The notes below the pieces were generated by a model, which had not been told where the DNA came from, did not search any database, and worked only from the letters and a program-made list of their open reading frames with translations. From positions 1-47,456 of IMG/VR virus record IMGVR_UViG_3300039412_000878: a DNA stretch of 47,456 bases; one strand, given 5' to 3'. The position numbers and the translations under genes are program-made. Of this stretch, positions 25,533-31,346 are shown piece after piece. The DNA comes from a virus. Numbering within the stretch: position 1 is the first letter of the stretch; every line of letters begins with the position of its first letter.

Positions 25533-26888
25533 TCACTCGGCCCCGGCCCGCGCGGCCAGCCGCGCCCGCCGCCGCCCGCGGCGATCGCCGCCGGAGCCCA
25601 CGATCCGCCGCCACTGCTCGTAGAGCCGTTCCGGGCGCGAGCAGTCGGCCGCGATCGCCGCCGGCCAGATCCAAAGTTGCGGCGGCAGGTCCGGCAGGAG
25701 GAAGCGGTCCAGCACCGCCGGAATCCGCATCAGCACGTCCATGTAAAACTTTTCGATCACCCCGCCGCCATGCCCCAGTTGCGCCGACTCGATCGCGCGG
25801 AGCTGCGCGGCGATGCCGTCGATGCCCGGCGGCACGGCGCCTGGCGAGAGCATCCAGTTCGAGCAGGCTCTTCGCAGGGCCTGGTGCGGCTTCTTCTGAG
25901 GCAGCCCCAGCCCGCGCGTGATGGCGCACCAATAACACTCGCTGTACGCCCAGCCGCAGACCCGATCCAAGGGCCCCGGCTCGGGATCGCAAAACAACTC
26001 CAGTTGCCCCGAGTCGGGCCGCCGCAATGCGGCCGCGATCCCCAGGGCCTGCGGGTTCTGGTAGATGATTCTGGGGGCGTTGGTTTTCGATTCGCGGATC
26101 AAGAGCCATGCCCCCTGGCAATCGACCAGGCGGGCCGCCAGCAGTTCGCCCAGCCGCATGCCGGTCAAGAGGCAGTAGGCTTGCGTCAGCACGGCCCGGC
26201 GGCGCAGCGCCCGGCCGATCGGCCGCAGACGCGGGCCGTCGCCGCCGGGTCGGCCGGCGACGACCATCGCCAGGCCCGGGGCCGTGAGCGCGTGGACCCA
26301 CCAGCCCAAGACGTCCTCGAGCTCCGGCGCGATCGGCGGGGGGAGGGCCAGGCAGGGCTTTTCGTCGGACGGGATCTCGCAGTCCAGCCCCACGCCCTGG
26401 CTCTGCAGCCAGCGGAAGAACGGCAAGACCTGCCGCATCACGTGCCCCAGCGTGTGCTCCTCGCGCAGCCCCTTCTCGGGCATGGTCTCCGGGGCCGACT
26501 TCGGATCGCAAAACCGTGTGATGGCCGGCGTGGAAAATTCGGCGGGCAGCGTGTGCGGCTTGTGGTTCGCGATCCGTTGCTCTGACAGCCAGGCCAGGAA
26601 GTTCACCGGATCGTCGCGCCTCAGCTCGCGTACCGGAAAGTCGCCGCCGGCGTAGCGGACGTAGGCCCACAGGGCATGGCGGTAATCGTCCATGGTCCGC
26701 GGCTTGTTGCCGCGCCGCCGCTGCCGCTCCAAGAAGCAGTTGATGGCGTCGCTCAGCCGCGCATCGGGCCAAAGTTCGCGGGGACTGTCCCAAGTTTCGT
26801 TCGACGAAACTGGGACTGTCCCCTTTGCCCTCTCCGACTCTCGACTCCAAATCCTCCGTGCCGATTGCTCCTGATCGTGCATGTTCAT
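25533..26888 (-). CDS. int: Tyrosine recombinase / integrase 2
   Basis: A 451-residue tyrosine recombinase paralogous to integrase 1. Catalytic residues are R245 (GMRLGELL), K268 (RESKTNAPR), H335 and R339 (PHQALRR), H373 (QLGHGGG) and Y382 (FYMDVL). The core-binding domain is near residues 45-100. Residues 22-37 are the translated 44-bp palindrome, in a different frame from the other copies (KGTVPVSSNETWDSPR). ACGAGG lies before ATG 26888. Of the two integrases it is closer to attP (1.8 kb), so it is my candidate for integration at tRNA-Lys. A basic tail (RRGRRRARLAARAG) ends the protein. Confidence 0.9.
   Translation of the reverse strand: MNMHDQEQSARRIWSRESERAKGTVPVSSNETWDSPRELWPDARLSDAINCFLERQRRRGNKPRTMDDYRHALWAYVRYAGGDFPVRELRRDDPVNFLAWLSEQRIANHKPHTLPAEFSTPAITRFCDPKSAPETMPEKGLREEHTLGHVMRQVLPFFRWLQSQGVGLDCEIPSDEKPCLALPPPIAPELEDVLGWWVHALTAPGLAMVVAGRPGGDGPRLRPIGRALRRRAVLTQAYCLLTGMRLGELLAARLVDCQGAWLLIRESKTNAPRIIYQNPQALGIAAALRRPDSGQLELFCDPEPGPLDRVCGWAYSECYWCAITRGLGLPQKKPHQALRRACSNWMLSPGAVPPGIDGIAAQLRAIESAQLGHGGGVIEKFYMDVLMRIPAVLDRFLLPDLPPQLWIWPAAIAADCSRPERLYEQWRRIVGSGGDRRGRRRARLAARAGAE
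26780..26823. repeat. Family F 44-bp palindrome, in frame in integrase 2
   Basis: GGGGACTGTCCCAAGTTTCG and inverted partner around TTCGACGAA. It is read as GTVPVSSNETWDSP in the linker before the core-binding domain, showing that a second frame of the element is also open and tolerated. Confidence 0.93.
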
Positions 26889-26993
26889 GGTGTACCTCGT
26901 AGAGCATCGACAGAAAAAAGGCCGCGCGGCGAAGTTGTCCACGGCCGGCATTCCAGTGTAATTGGAGAATTTGGAAAGGTGGAAAATCGCGCG

Positions 26994-27022
26994 AGAGCAA
27001 CGGACTATATATCCGTAGCTCT
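26994..27022. promoter_or_regulatory. Stem-loop upstream of integrase 2
   Basis: AGAGCAACGGA pairs with TCCGTAGCTCT around CTATATA with one mismatch. It is like the stem-loop before integrase 1 in stem core (CGGA/TCCG), loop length (7) and loop start (CTAT). It lies 106 bases before the integrase start. Confidence 0.5.
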
Positions 27023-27030
27023 ACGAAAGA

Positions 27031-27119
27031 AGAGGGATTAGGGATTAGGGATTGGGGATTAGGGATTAGTGCCGACGCTGGCTTCCTCCCAATCCCTAAT
27101 TTGCTAATCCCTAATCCCC
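27031..27119. repeat. Family B complete inverted element, copy 1
   Basis: GGGATTA units face TAATCCC units around TGCCGACGCTGGCTTCCTCC. The copy at 27920-27997 is almost identical including the loop, 889 bases away. Confidence 0.9.
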
Positions 27120-27122
27120 TGT

Positions 27123-27476
27123 TCACTTCCCCGGCCCTCCCTGATCGCATTGATCCGTGGGGCCTGGGGCGCGGGGCGATGGATTGATGCTGATCAGTCC
27201 CGCCGGCTCGGGCGCGCCGTCCGGATGGGCCTTGAGATAATGCCCCAGCACGCCGCAGACCGCGCCGAAAACCACGCGCCCGAGCTGGTCCGCTTCGTCC
27301 AGGGGCGGCCGCGTGTGGCGGCTGGCCCGCAGCAATAGCCCGCAGCCGGCGCCCACCAGCCGCTCGGCGATGGCCGCGATGAACTCGGCCGAGTAAGTGC
27401 CGGGCGGCAGCACGACGATCCGCAGCAGCTTGCGCTCGAATTCGCGGAGCACTTCCGTCTCGTTGGTCGCTTTCAT
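27123..27476 (-). CDS. Small protein upstream of integrase 2, unknown function
   Basis: A 117-residue protein starting MKATNETEVLREFERKLLRI. AAAGGA lies 8 bases before ATG 27476. The middle has a helical LVGAGCGLLLRA segment and FGAVCGVLGHYLKAHPDG. It might be an excisionase-like or regulatory partner of the integrase, but I see no recognised motif. The Pro-rich tail (INPSPRAPGPTDQ) could be partly repeat-derived. It ends four bases before a family B element. Confidence 0.55.
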   Translation of the reverse strand: MKATNETEVLREFERKLLRIVVLPPGTYSAEFIAAIAERLVGAGCGLLLRASRHTRPPLDEADQLGRVVFGAVCGVLGHYLKAHPDGAPEPAGLISINPSPRAPGPTDQCDQGGPGK

Positions 27477-27674
27477 GTAATCGGTCCTTTCGACCGCGGA
27501 CCACGCGAATGGGAAACCGCACGCGCACGAAGACACCAGGTCACACCCTTGTCGTCGGACCGCTCCTCCTTTCCCGTTAGAGGTTAGTCGTTATTGCCCT
27601 GATGTCTTCGCGCGCAGGCGGTCAATCCGTGTTCGATCCGTGTTTCATCCGTGGCCCCCGCAAGTCTTCAGTTT

Positions 27675-27899
27675 TCAGCTTTCGGCAAGGGCAAGGGCCG
27701 GCCCTCGCCTGCTCTCCTGCTCCACTGCTCTCCTGTTCTGGTTCCTCGCCCCCGGCCTCCATATCTGGATGTCGTCGGCCGCGTCGATCCCCAGCCGGAC
27801 TCGGCCGTCGGCCAGGTCCAGCACGCGCACCGTGATCAGGTCGCCCAGCGGCCCGCGCATCAGCACCGCCTCGTTTCGTCTCCTCGTGAGTACCAGCAT
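27675..27899 (-). CDS. csrA: CsrA-family RNA-binding regulator
   Basis: A 74-residue protein; normal CsrA is about 60. The start MLVLTRRRNEAVLM and the core VRLGIDAADDIQIWR are diagnostic: L4 and R6 and the RNA-binding Arg (R48, equal to R44 of E. coli) are kept. CsrA binds GGA motifs in hairpin loops and changes translation or stability of mRNAs. AAGGAGGA stands 6 bases before the ATG. The last 20 residues (RRAVEQESRRGPALALAES) are translated family D text, and the stop TGA comes from a TTTTCAG unit. The gene ends the repressor-side module; it may redirect host or phage mRNAs. Confidence 0.9.
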   Translation of the reverse strand: MLVLTRRRNEAVLMRGPLGDLITVRVLDLADGRVRLGIDAADDIQIWRPGARNQNRRAVEQESRRGPALALAES

Positions 27900-27919
27900 G
27901 GTTTCCTCCTTGGTTGGAG

Positions 27920-27997
27920 GGATTAGGGATTGGGGATTAGGGATTAGTGCCGACGCTGGCTTCCTCCCAATCCCTAATTTGCTAATCCCTAATCCCT
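27920..27997. repeat. Family B complete inverted element, copy 2
   Basis: GGGATTA units face TAATCCC units around the same TGCCGACGCTGGCTTCCTCC loop as 27031-27119. It lies immediately upstream of csrA's ribosome site. Confidence 0.9.
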
Positions 27998-28005
27998 TGC
28001 TCCTC

Positions 28006-28034
28006 TTGACAGGCCGCCCCGCGTGTCTTACTAT
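28006..28034 (+). promoter_or_regulatory. Strong sigma70-type promoter without an obvious gene
   Basis: TTGACA (28006-28011), 17-base spacer, TACTAT (28029-28034). It points away from csrA toward the repressor end. No plausible reading frame follows, so it may make a small RNA or antisense transcript. Confidence 0.6.
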
Positions 28035-28040
28035 GACGCG

Positions 28041-28150
28041 CAACGAGGGTGGCCTTGTCCTCCTTGGCCCCTTCTCTCTTGGCGCACCTGGCCGGCGGCC
28101 GCATCGAAATCTGCCGGCCGGCTGCGTTTCTTGGCCGCGAGCGGCCAAGA
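28041..28150 (+). ncRNA. Candidate small RNA downstream of the orphan promoter
   Basis: The predicted start is near 28041. The transcript would contain a GGCCGGC/GCCGGCC stem and the perfect stem CTTGGCCGC/GCGGCCAAG near 28131-28150. Read-through would add family D text with AGGAGAACAGG units. Existence is inference from promoter plus hairpins; the neighbour csrA makes a CsrA-binding role conceivable. Confidence 0.3.
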
Positions 28151-28231
28151 GAACAGGTGAAAGTGGAGCAGGAGAACAGGTGAAAGACCTTCCGGTCGCC
28201 TGCTCACCTGCTCCCTTGTTCGCCTGTTCCG
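28148..28231. repeat. Family D inverted pair
   Basis: GAACAGGTGAAAGTGGAGCA type arms face CTGCTCACCTGCTCCC arms. GGA motifs (AGGAGAAC) occur on the plus strand. Confidence 0.8.
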
Positions 28232-28315
28232 TCTGGCGTCGGCCGGGCCACGCGCCCGACCAAAAAGAACGCCGCTACCGGGCCCACTCAGACCCGATAA
28301 CGGCTAATTATCTAA

Positions 28316-28323
28316 ATTTGCAA
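28316..28323. promoter_or_regulatory. ATTTGCAA octamer beyond the repressor gene
   Basis: Same octamer as the one in the repressor promoter spacer (28612-28619). It lies 8 bases past the repressor stop. Possible operator; alternatively chance. Confidence 0.25.
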
Positions 28324-28330
28324 TCGGTCG

Positions 28331-28594
28331 TCAATAGACCTTTTCCAAAATTCTCGCCGACTGCTCCCGGAAGAGCATGTCCATCGGCACGCCCAGGGCA
28401 TCCGCGATGCGGAGAACTACGCATACTGACGGATCGTTATGGGCGTTGAGAATTCGGGAAACCGCCGACTGCTGAATGCCAGCGGCCTTCGCGAGAGCCT
28501 GCTGGGTCAGCGGAACGCGGCGGTCCTCCATCAATCGACGGATGTTCCGCGCGAGCGTCCGAATCGCGTCTCTGTCTGTGACCACGGCGACCAT
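28331..28594 (-). CDS. Xre-family HTH repressor (CI-like)
   Basis: An 87-residue DNA-binding protein. The HTH covers residues 24-62: QQALAKAAGIQQSAVSRILN, then PSVCVVLRIADALGVPMDML. It lacks a LexA/CI peptidase domain, so it is more like a short Cro/Xre regulator. It is read from a TTGACA-16-TAATAT promoter ending six bases before the ATG, which predicts a leaderless message. It faces the plus-strand early genes across attP, the usual place of a lysogeny switch repressor. Confidence 0.82.
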   Translation of the reverse strand: MVAVVTDRDAIRTLARNIRRLMEDRRVPLTQQALAKAAGIQQSAVSRILNAHNDPSVCVVLRIADALGVPMDMLFREQSARILEKVY

Positions 28595-28600
28595 GCTCCT

Positions 28601-28628
28601 ATATTATCGTAATTTGCAACCCTGTCAA
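28601..28628 (-). promoter_or_regulatory. Repressor promoter, leaderless type
   Basis: On the minus strand TTGACA (28628-28623), 16-base spacer, TAATAT (28606-28601). Transcription should begin at or next to ATG 28594. The spacer contains ATTTGCAA (28612-28619), a possible autoregulatory operator. Confidence 0.75.
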
Positions 28629-28642
28629 GCGCGGCGCCCCGC

Positions 28643-28675
28643 GCTGAAAACTGAGCACTGAAAACTGAAAACTTC
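28643..28675. repeat. Family A array
   Basis: GCTGAAAACTGAGCACTGAA units, one arm only, between the repressor promoter and attP. Confidence 0.8.
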
Positions 28676-28694
28676 CCCGCCCTTCCGTCGTTAG

Positions 28695-28738
28695 TGGGGC
28701 TGTCGGGACTCGAACCCGAGACCTACGGATTAAAAGGC
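28695..28738 (-). other. attP: attP core: 3' half of tRNA-Lys(UUU)
   Basis: On the minus strand the anticodon loop CTTTTAA (anticodon TTT), the 3' stem TCCGT, variable AGGTC, T-arm TCGGG-TTCGAGT-CCCGA, acceptor CAGCCCC and discriminator A are all present. The 5' half is not: no D-arm precedes and the 5' anticodon stem (GTGGC) does not pair. Integrating phages typically carry the tRNA 3' end from the anticodon loop so that integration restores the gene. The host tRNA-Lys gene is therefore the likely attB. Confidence 0.85.
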
Positions 28739-28862
28739 CACACCATCCCCCATCCCCCACGGCGGCGATCGCGTAGGATTGCGCCTGGCGGGCGCGGAGC
28801 GGCAAATAGGTATCCCTGGACCTTGGCGGCCGGAGGCCCCAGAATCGCAGGTGGCGGCGTTG

Positions 28863-28942
28863 AGGGATTAGGGATTAGCAGATTAGGGATTAGAGGCGGC
28901 CGCGCATCGGCACTAATCCCCAATCCCTAATCCCTAATCCCT
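28863..28942. repeat. Family B complete inverted element
   Basis: GGGATTAGGGATTAGCAGATT arms face TAATCCCCAATCCCTAATCC around GGCGGCCGCGCATCGGC. It ends nine bases before the -35 of the early promoter. Confidence 0.88.
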
Positions 28943-28950
28943 TTTTTCCC

Positions 28951-28978
28951 TTGACAAAACAATCGGCCCCGCCATAAT
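28951..28978 (+). promoter_or_regulatory. Early plus-strand promoter, leaderless type
   Basis: TTGACA (28951-28956), 16-base spacer, CATAAT (28973-28978). The ATG of the next gene is only six bases after the -10 box, so transcription likely begins at the start codon. Confidence 0.75.
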
Positions 28979-28984
28979 TAGGGC

Positions 28985-29185
28985 ATGGATCAACTAAAAA
29001 ATCTGGTGGGCGTGGGGGAGGCGGCGGCCGCGATCGGCGCGGGGGTGGCCTGGGTGCGGCGGGAGTGCCGCTCAGGCCGGGCCGGCCGGCTGGTGGCCGG
29101 CCGCTACCTGATTTCGCCCCGCGAAATCGAGATTCTGCGGCGGGCCCTCCGCCCGCGCGGCCGGCCGAAAAAGATTGAATCGTAA
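28985..29185 (+). CDS. Small winged-helix/MerR-like DNA-binding protein (excisionase-like)
   Basis: A 66-residue basic protein. GVGEAAAAIGAGVAWVRREC (residues 9-28) followed by AGRYLISPREIEILRR (38-53) is the layout of small MerR/excisionase HTH proteins: a helix-turn-helix, then a short strand carrying the read-out residue. The tail is RPRGRPKK. It is the first early gene and is read from a leaderless promoter. It may be the excisionase or the Cro-like switch partner of the repressor; these cannot be separated here. Confidence 0.65.
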   Translation: MDQLKNLVGVGEAAAAIGAGVAWVRRECRSGRAGRLVAGRYLISPREIEILRRALRPRGRPKKIES

Positions 29186-29225
29186 CCGCTAGATAGATAT
29201 AGGGTTACGACTTTTGATTTTGTGC

Positions 29226-29253
29226 TGGACAAAAAGAGCGTAGCCGATACAAT
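29226..29253 (+). promoter_or_regulatory. Second early promoter
   Basis: TGGACA (29226-29231), 16-base spacer, TACAAT (29248-29253) followed by ATATAT. It lies 96 bases before the next gene and leaves a normal leader with AAGGGATC before the ATG. Confidence 0.6.
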
Positions 29254-29348
29254 ATATATCAGTGCCAGACACACACGCGGCCCGCCGGCGTATACCAGGC
29301 GGGGGCCGAACCTCGGGCCAGCCACGAGGCCAGATAAGGGATCGATGT

Positions 29349-30509
29349 ATGACTACTGCTACTGCTATCTCTGGCGACTCTGCCACCTCCACCCAGATCG
29401 AGCGACTGATCCAGGCCGCGCGCGAGCACCAGCCGGCGCACGCCTGGCCGGGCAGCCTAAGCGACAGCCAGGAGGCCAGCCTCGCCGACTCCGCCGAGGC
29501 GCGGGATGCGGCCCGGCGGCTGGCCTGGGAGGATCAGGAGGCCGCCCGGCAGGCCGACTATCTGCTGGCTCAGGAGCGGCGGGCCGAGTGCGAGGGCCGC
29601 CTGGCAAATCAGGATCTCGCGGACCGGCTGGCGCGCCAGCAGCACGCCGCCCGGCTGGCCGAGATGCAGGCCGCCGCCCGCGAGCGCTGCACGGTGGCCG
29701 GCCTGCTCGCCCACGAGCCGAGCCGGCGCGACCTGTGGGCCGCCCTGGGCCAGGCGAAGAAATATATCGAGTCGCCGATCGCCACGCGGGCCGTGGTGAT
29801 AGAGGCCCTGGCGATCCTCCGCGAGCGGCAGGTCCGCCGCTCAGCCCGCGGCGTCGCCGAGAGTGCCCGCCGGGGCAAGCCGGGCCGGATCGCCAGCCAG
29901 TTGGCCGGCCGCCGGCGCGCGGCAGCGGCAGCCGCCGCGAAGCGTTTTCGCGACCGCATCGCGGCCGGCAAGCTGGGCGCGGCCGCGACCCGGAAACTGG
30001 TCGCCGCGCACCGCCTGGCCGAGTTCGGGCTGGGCTCCTCGACCAGCCCGGTGAGCGACGGCCTGGTCCGCTGCCTGGTCAATGCGGTCGGCCGGATCGG
30101 CGAGCAGTGCCGCGCGGACCTGGCCGCCCTGGACAATCACTACGATTTCCAGGGCAAGAAATCGCGCCACCACAAGCTCGAGGGCTCCGAGGTCGCCAGC
30201 GTCCAGGTGGGCGCCGGCTGGCGGGCCGTGCTGGTCACGATGCGGGATTTTTGCAGTTTCGGCTCGCGCAACTGGGGCTCCGGCGATCGCTCCTATGGCA
30301 GCCGCGGCGGGAGCAGCTACCGCTGCTACCTGATCGTCCGCGACTCCACCAGCGGCGAGGCGCACTGCCTCCGCGTGCCGCCGAAATTCGGAAATTCCGA
30401 AACGAAATTTTACGGCACGTTCGCGAGCGATTCGGCCCGCGTGGCGGCCGCCGTGGCCTGGACGTTTGGCCTGGAGGGCCGCGAGTACCGGCCCGACGTG
30501 ACCGCGTGA
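29349..30509 (+). CDS. Early protein with Ala/Arg-rich helical body and conserved C-domain
   Basis: A 386-residue protein. Residues 20-190 are a long charged helical region (repeated AARRLAWEDQEAARQADYLL-like text), then IASQLAGRRRAAAAAAAKRF. Residues 270-386 look globular: SYRCYLIVRDSTSGEAHCLR, VPPKFGN and RVAAAVAWTFGLEGREYRPD. I recall this C-domain from DUF6744-like phage proteins of unknown function, but that match is from memory. Start 29349 has AAGGGATCGATG before it. It is the largest early gene; a coiled-coil DNA- or RNA-binding role is only a guess. Confidence 0.6.
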   Translation: MTTATAISGDSATSTQIERLIQAAREHQPAHAWPGSLSDSQEASLADSAEARDAARRLAWEDQEAARQADYLLAQERRAECEGRLANQDLADRLARQQHAARLAEMQAAARERCTVAGLLAHEPSRRDLWAALGQAKKYIESPIATRAVVIEALAILRERQVRRSARGVAESARRGKPGRIASQLAGRRRAAAAAAAKRFRDRIAAGKLGAAATRKLVAAHRLAEFGLGSSTSPVSDGLVRCLVNAVGRIGEQCRADLAALDNHYDFQGKKSRHHKLEGSEVASVQVGAGWRAVLVTMRDFCSFGSRNWGSGDRSYGSRGGSSYRCYLIVRDSTSGEAHCLRVPPKFGNSETKFYGTFASDSARVAAAVAWTFGLEGREYRPDVTA

Positions 30510-30534
30510 TAGCGGCGCTTCGCCTCGGGTCCAC

Positions 30535-30558
30535 CCGCCGCCCCTTGGGGGGCGGCGG
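30535..30558 (+). terminator. Perfect 10-bp hairpin after the 29349 gene
   Basis: CCGCCGCCCC pairs with GGGGCGGCGG around TTGG. There is no T-tract, so it may stabilise or pause the transcript rather than terminate it. Confidence 0.5.
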
Positions 30559-30634
30559 AGACACCCGCGACGATCGATCGCGAGGGAGCGGGGCCGGCGC
30601 TCGGTGAGCCGGCCAGACGACGAGGAGAAAAATC

Positions 30635-30964
30635 GTGGCGAAGAAAATCAATCAGATCCGCCAGGGCGACGTCCTGCTGGTCCGCGTGCCCGAGCCGGCG
30701 AAAAAAACGCGAGTCGTGGACGAGGCGGGCACTCCGCTAGCCGGCCTGCGGGTGGAGGGCGAGCGGACCGGACATGCCCACGTGCTGCCGGCGCGGGTAT
30801 ACCAGCCGGCCAGCGGCGGCCGCGTGCTGTTCGTCGAGCGGCCCACCCCGATCACCCACGAGGAGCACGGCCCGATTGAAGTGCCGGCCGGCTGGTGGCA
30901 GCCCGTGGTGCAGCGCGAGTACGTCCCGGCGGCCCGCCCGCGCCGCAGGAGTCTGCGCGACTGA
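30635..30964 (+). CDS. Conserved-looking small early protein, unknown function
   Basis: A 109-residue protein that starts at GTG after GAGGAG. KKINQIRQGDVLLVRVPE (residues 3-20), GERTGHAHVLPARVYQPA (43-60) and ITHEEHGPIEVPAGWWQP (75-92) form a compact beta-rich domain. I recall relatives in planctomycete genomes and phages, without a known function. A His pair (TGHAH, THEEHG) may bind metal. The TGA overlaps the next ATG, so the two genes are coupled. Confidence 0.65.
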   Translation: MAKKINQIRQGDVLLVRVPEPAKKTRVVDEAGTPLAGLRVEGERTGHAHVLPARVYQPASGGRVLFVERPTPITHEEHGPIEVPAGWWQPVVQREYVPAARPRRRSLRD

Positions 30965-31308
30965 TGGCCGCCGACAAACGCTATCGCCGGCGTGTCGGCC
31001 GCCTGGTCCGGGACCTGGCGGCCGAACACGGCCGGCCCGACCTGGTATTTCTCTGGGACGTGCCGGCGGCGGAGCACGCCGCCTGGGTGGCCGGCGGCTA
31101 CGGCGATCTTCCGCGCGAAGAGTACTCCGCGCGGATCGCTGCGGTGGCGGCCGACCTGGAGGCGGCCGGCCACCATGTAATCCTGGTGCCGGCGACGGTG
31201 GCCGAGATGGCCGCCGCCCTGGCGGAACTCGATCAAGCCAATACGCCCGACGGCCGGTCCGTCGCGCTGAACCTGATCGGCGCGCGCCGGCTCAAACCTA
31301 ATCCCTGA
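30964..31308 (+). CDS. Early protein, unknown function
   Basis: A 114-residue alpha/beta protein: RYRRRVGRLVRDLAAEHGRP, DLVFLWDVPAAEHAAWVAG, then DLEAAGHHVILVPATVAEMA. It overlaps the previous gene as TGATG. It ends in KPNP followed by TGA inside family B heptads, so the repeat trims its C-terminus. No motif allows a function. Confidence 0.6.
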   Translation: MAADKRYRRRVGRLVRDLAAEHGRPDLVFLWDVPAAEHAAWVAGGYGDLPREEYSARIAAVAADLEAAGHHVILVPATVAEMAAALAELDQANTPDGRSVALNLIGARRLKPNP

Positions 31309-31330
31309 TCCCTAATCCCTAATCCCTAAC
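31300..31330. repeat. Family B single arm at a gene end
   Basis: TAATCCC units (one altered to TGATCCC) supply the stop of the 30964 gene and fill the short spacer to the next gene. Confidence 0.85.
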
Positions 31331-31346
31331 CGAAAACGCTCTAAAA

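Larger units (their letters stand above)
27900..28330. other. Spacer with family B and D elements and an orphan promoter
   Basis: The 431-base spacer holds a family B element (27920-27997), a plus-strand promoter (28006-28034), about 110 bases of hairpin-rich sequence, and a family D pair (28148-28231). No convincing protein gene is seen on either strand. TGGCCGC/GCGGCCA and CCGGCCGG palindromes dominate 28090-28145. Confidence 0.6.
28595..28984. promoter_or_regulatory. Switch region: divergent promoters, attP half-tRNA and repeats
   Basis: The 390 bases contain the repressor promoter, a family A array (28643-28675), the half-tRNA attachment core (28695-28738), a family B element (28863-28942) and the early plus-strand promoter. 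No gene is seen; the short open frame starting SGLEPETYGLKG is the antisense of tRNA sequence. Confidence 0.7.

Noticed and set aside
27031-27119. Telomere-like ends from GGGATTA repeats
   Set aside because: The arrays are internal, inverted and scattered in many spacers of a circular molecule.
25123-27528. 801-codon minus-strand frame over integrase 2
   Set aside because: It is a shadow of the 27123 gene and integrase 2 in another frame with family C text at the end; only 25123-25250 may be a gene remnant.
28695-28760. Complete tRNA-Lys gene
   Set aside because: No D-arm and no 5' acceptor strand; the 5' anticodon stem does not pair. Only the attachment half is present.
28599-28930. Short frames around the half-tRNA
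   Set aside because: SGLEPETYGLKG is the well-known antisense translation of tRNA sequence.
27031-28942. CRISPR array
   Set aside because: Units are seven bases without unique spacers of fixed length, and arms are inverted rather than direct repeats.
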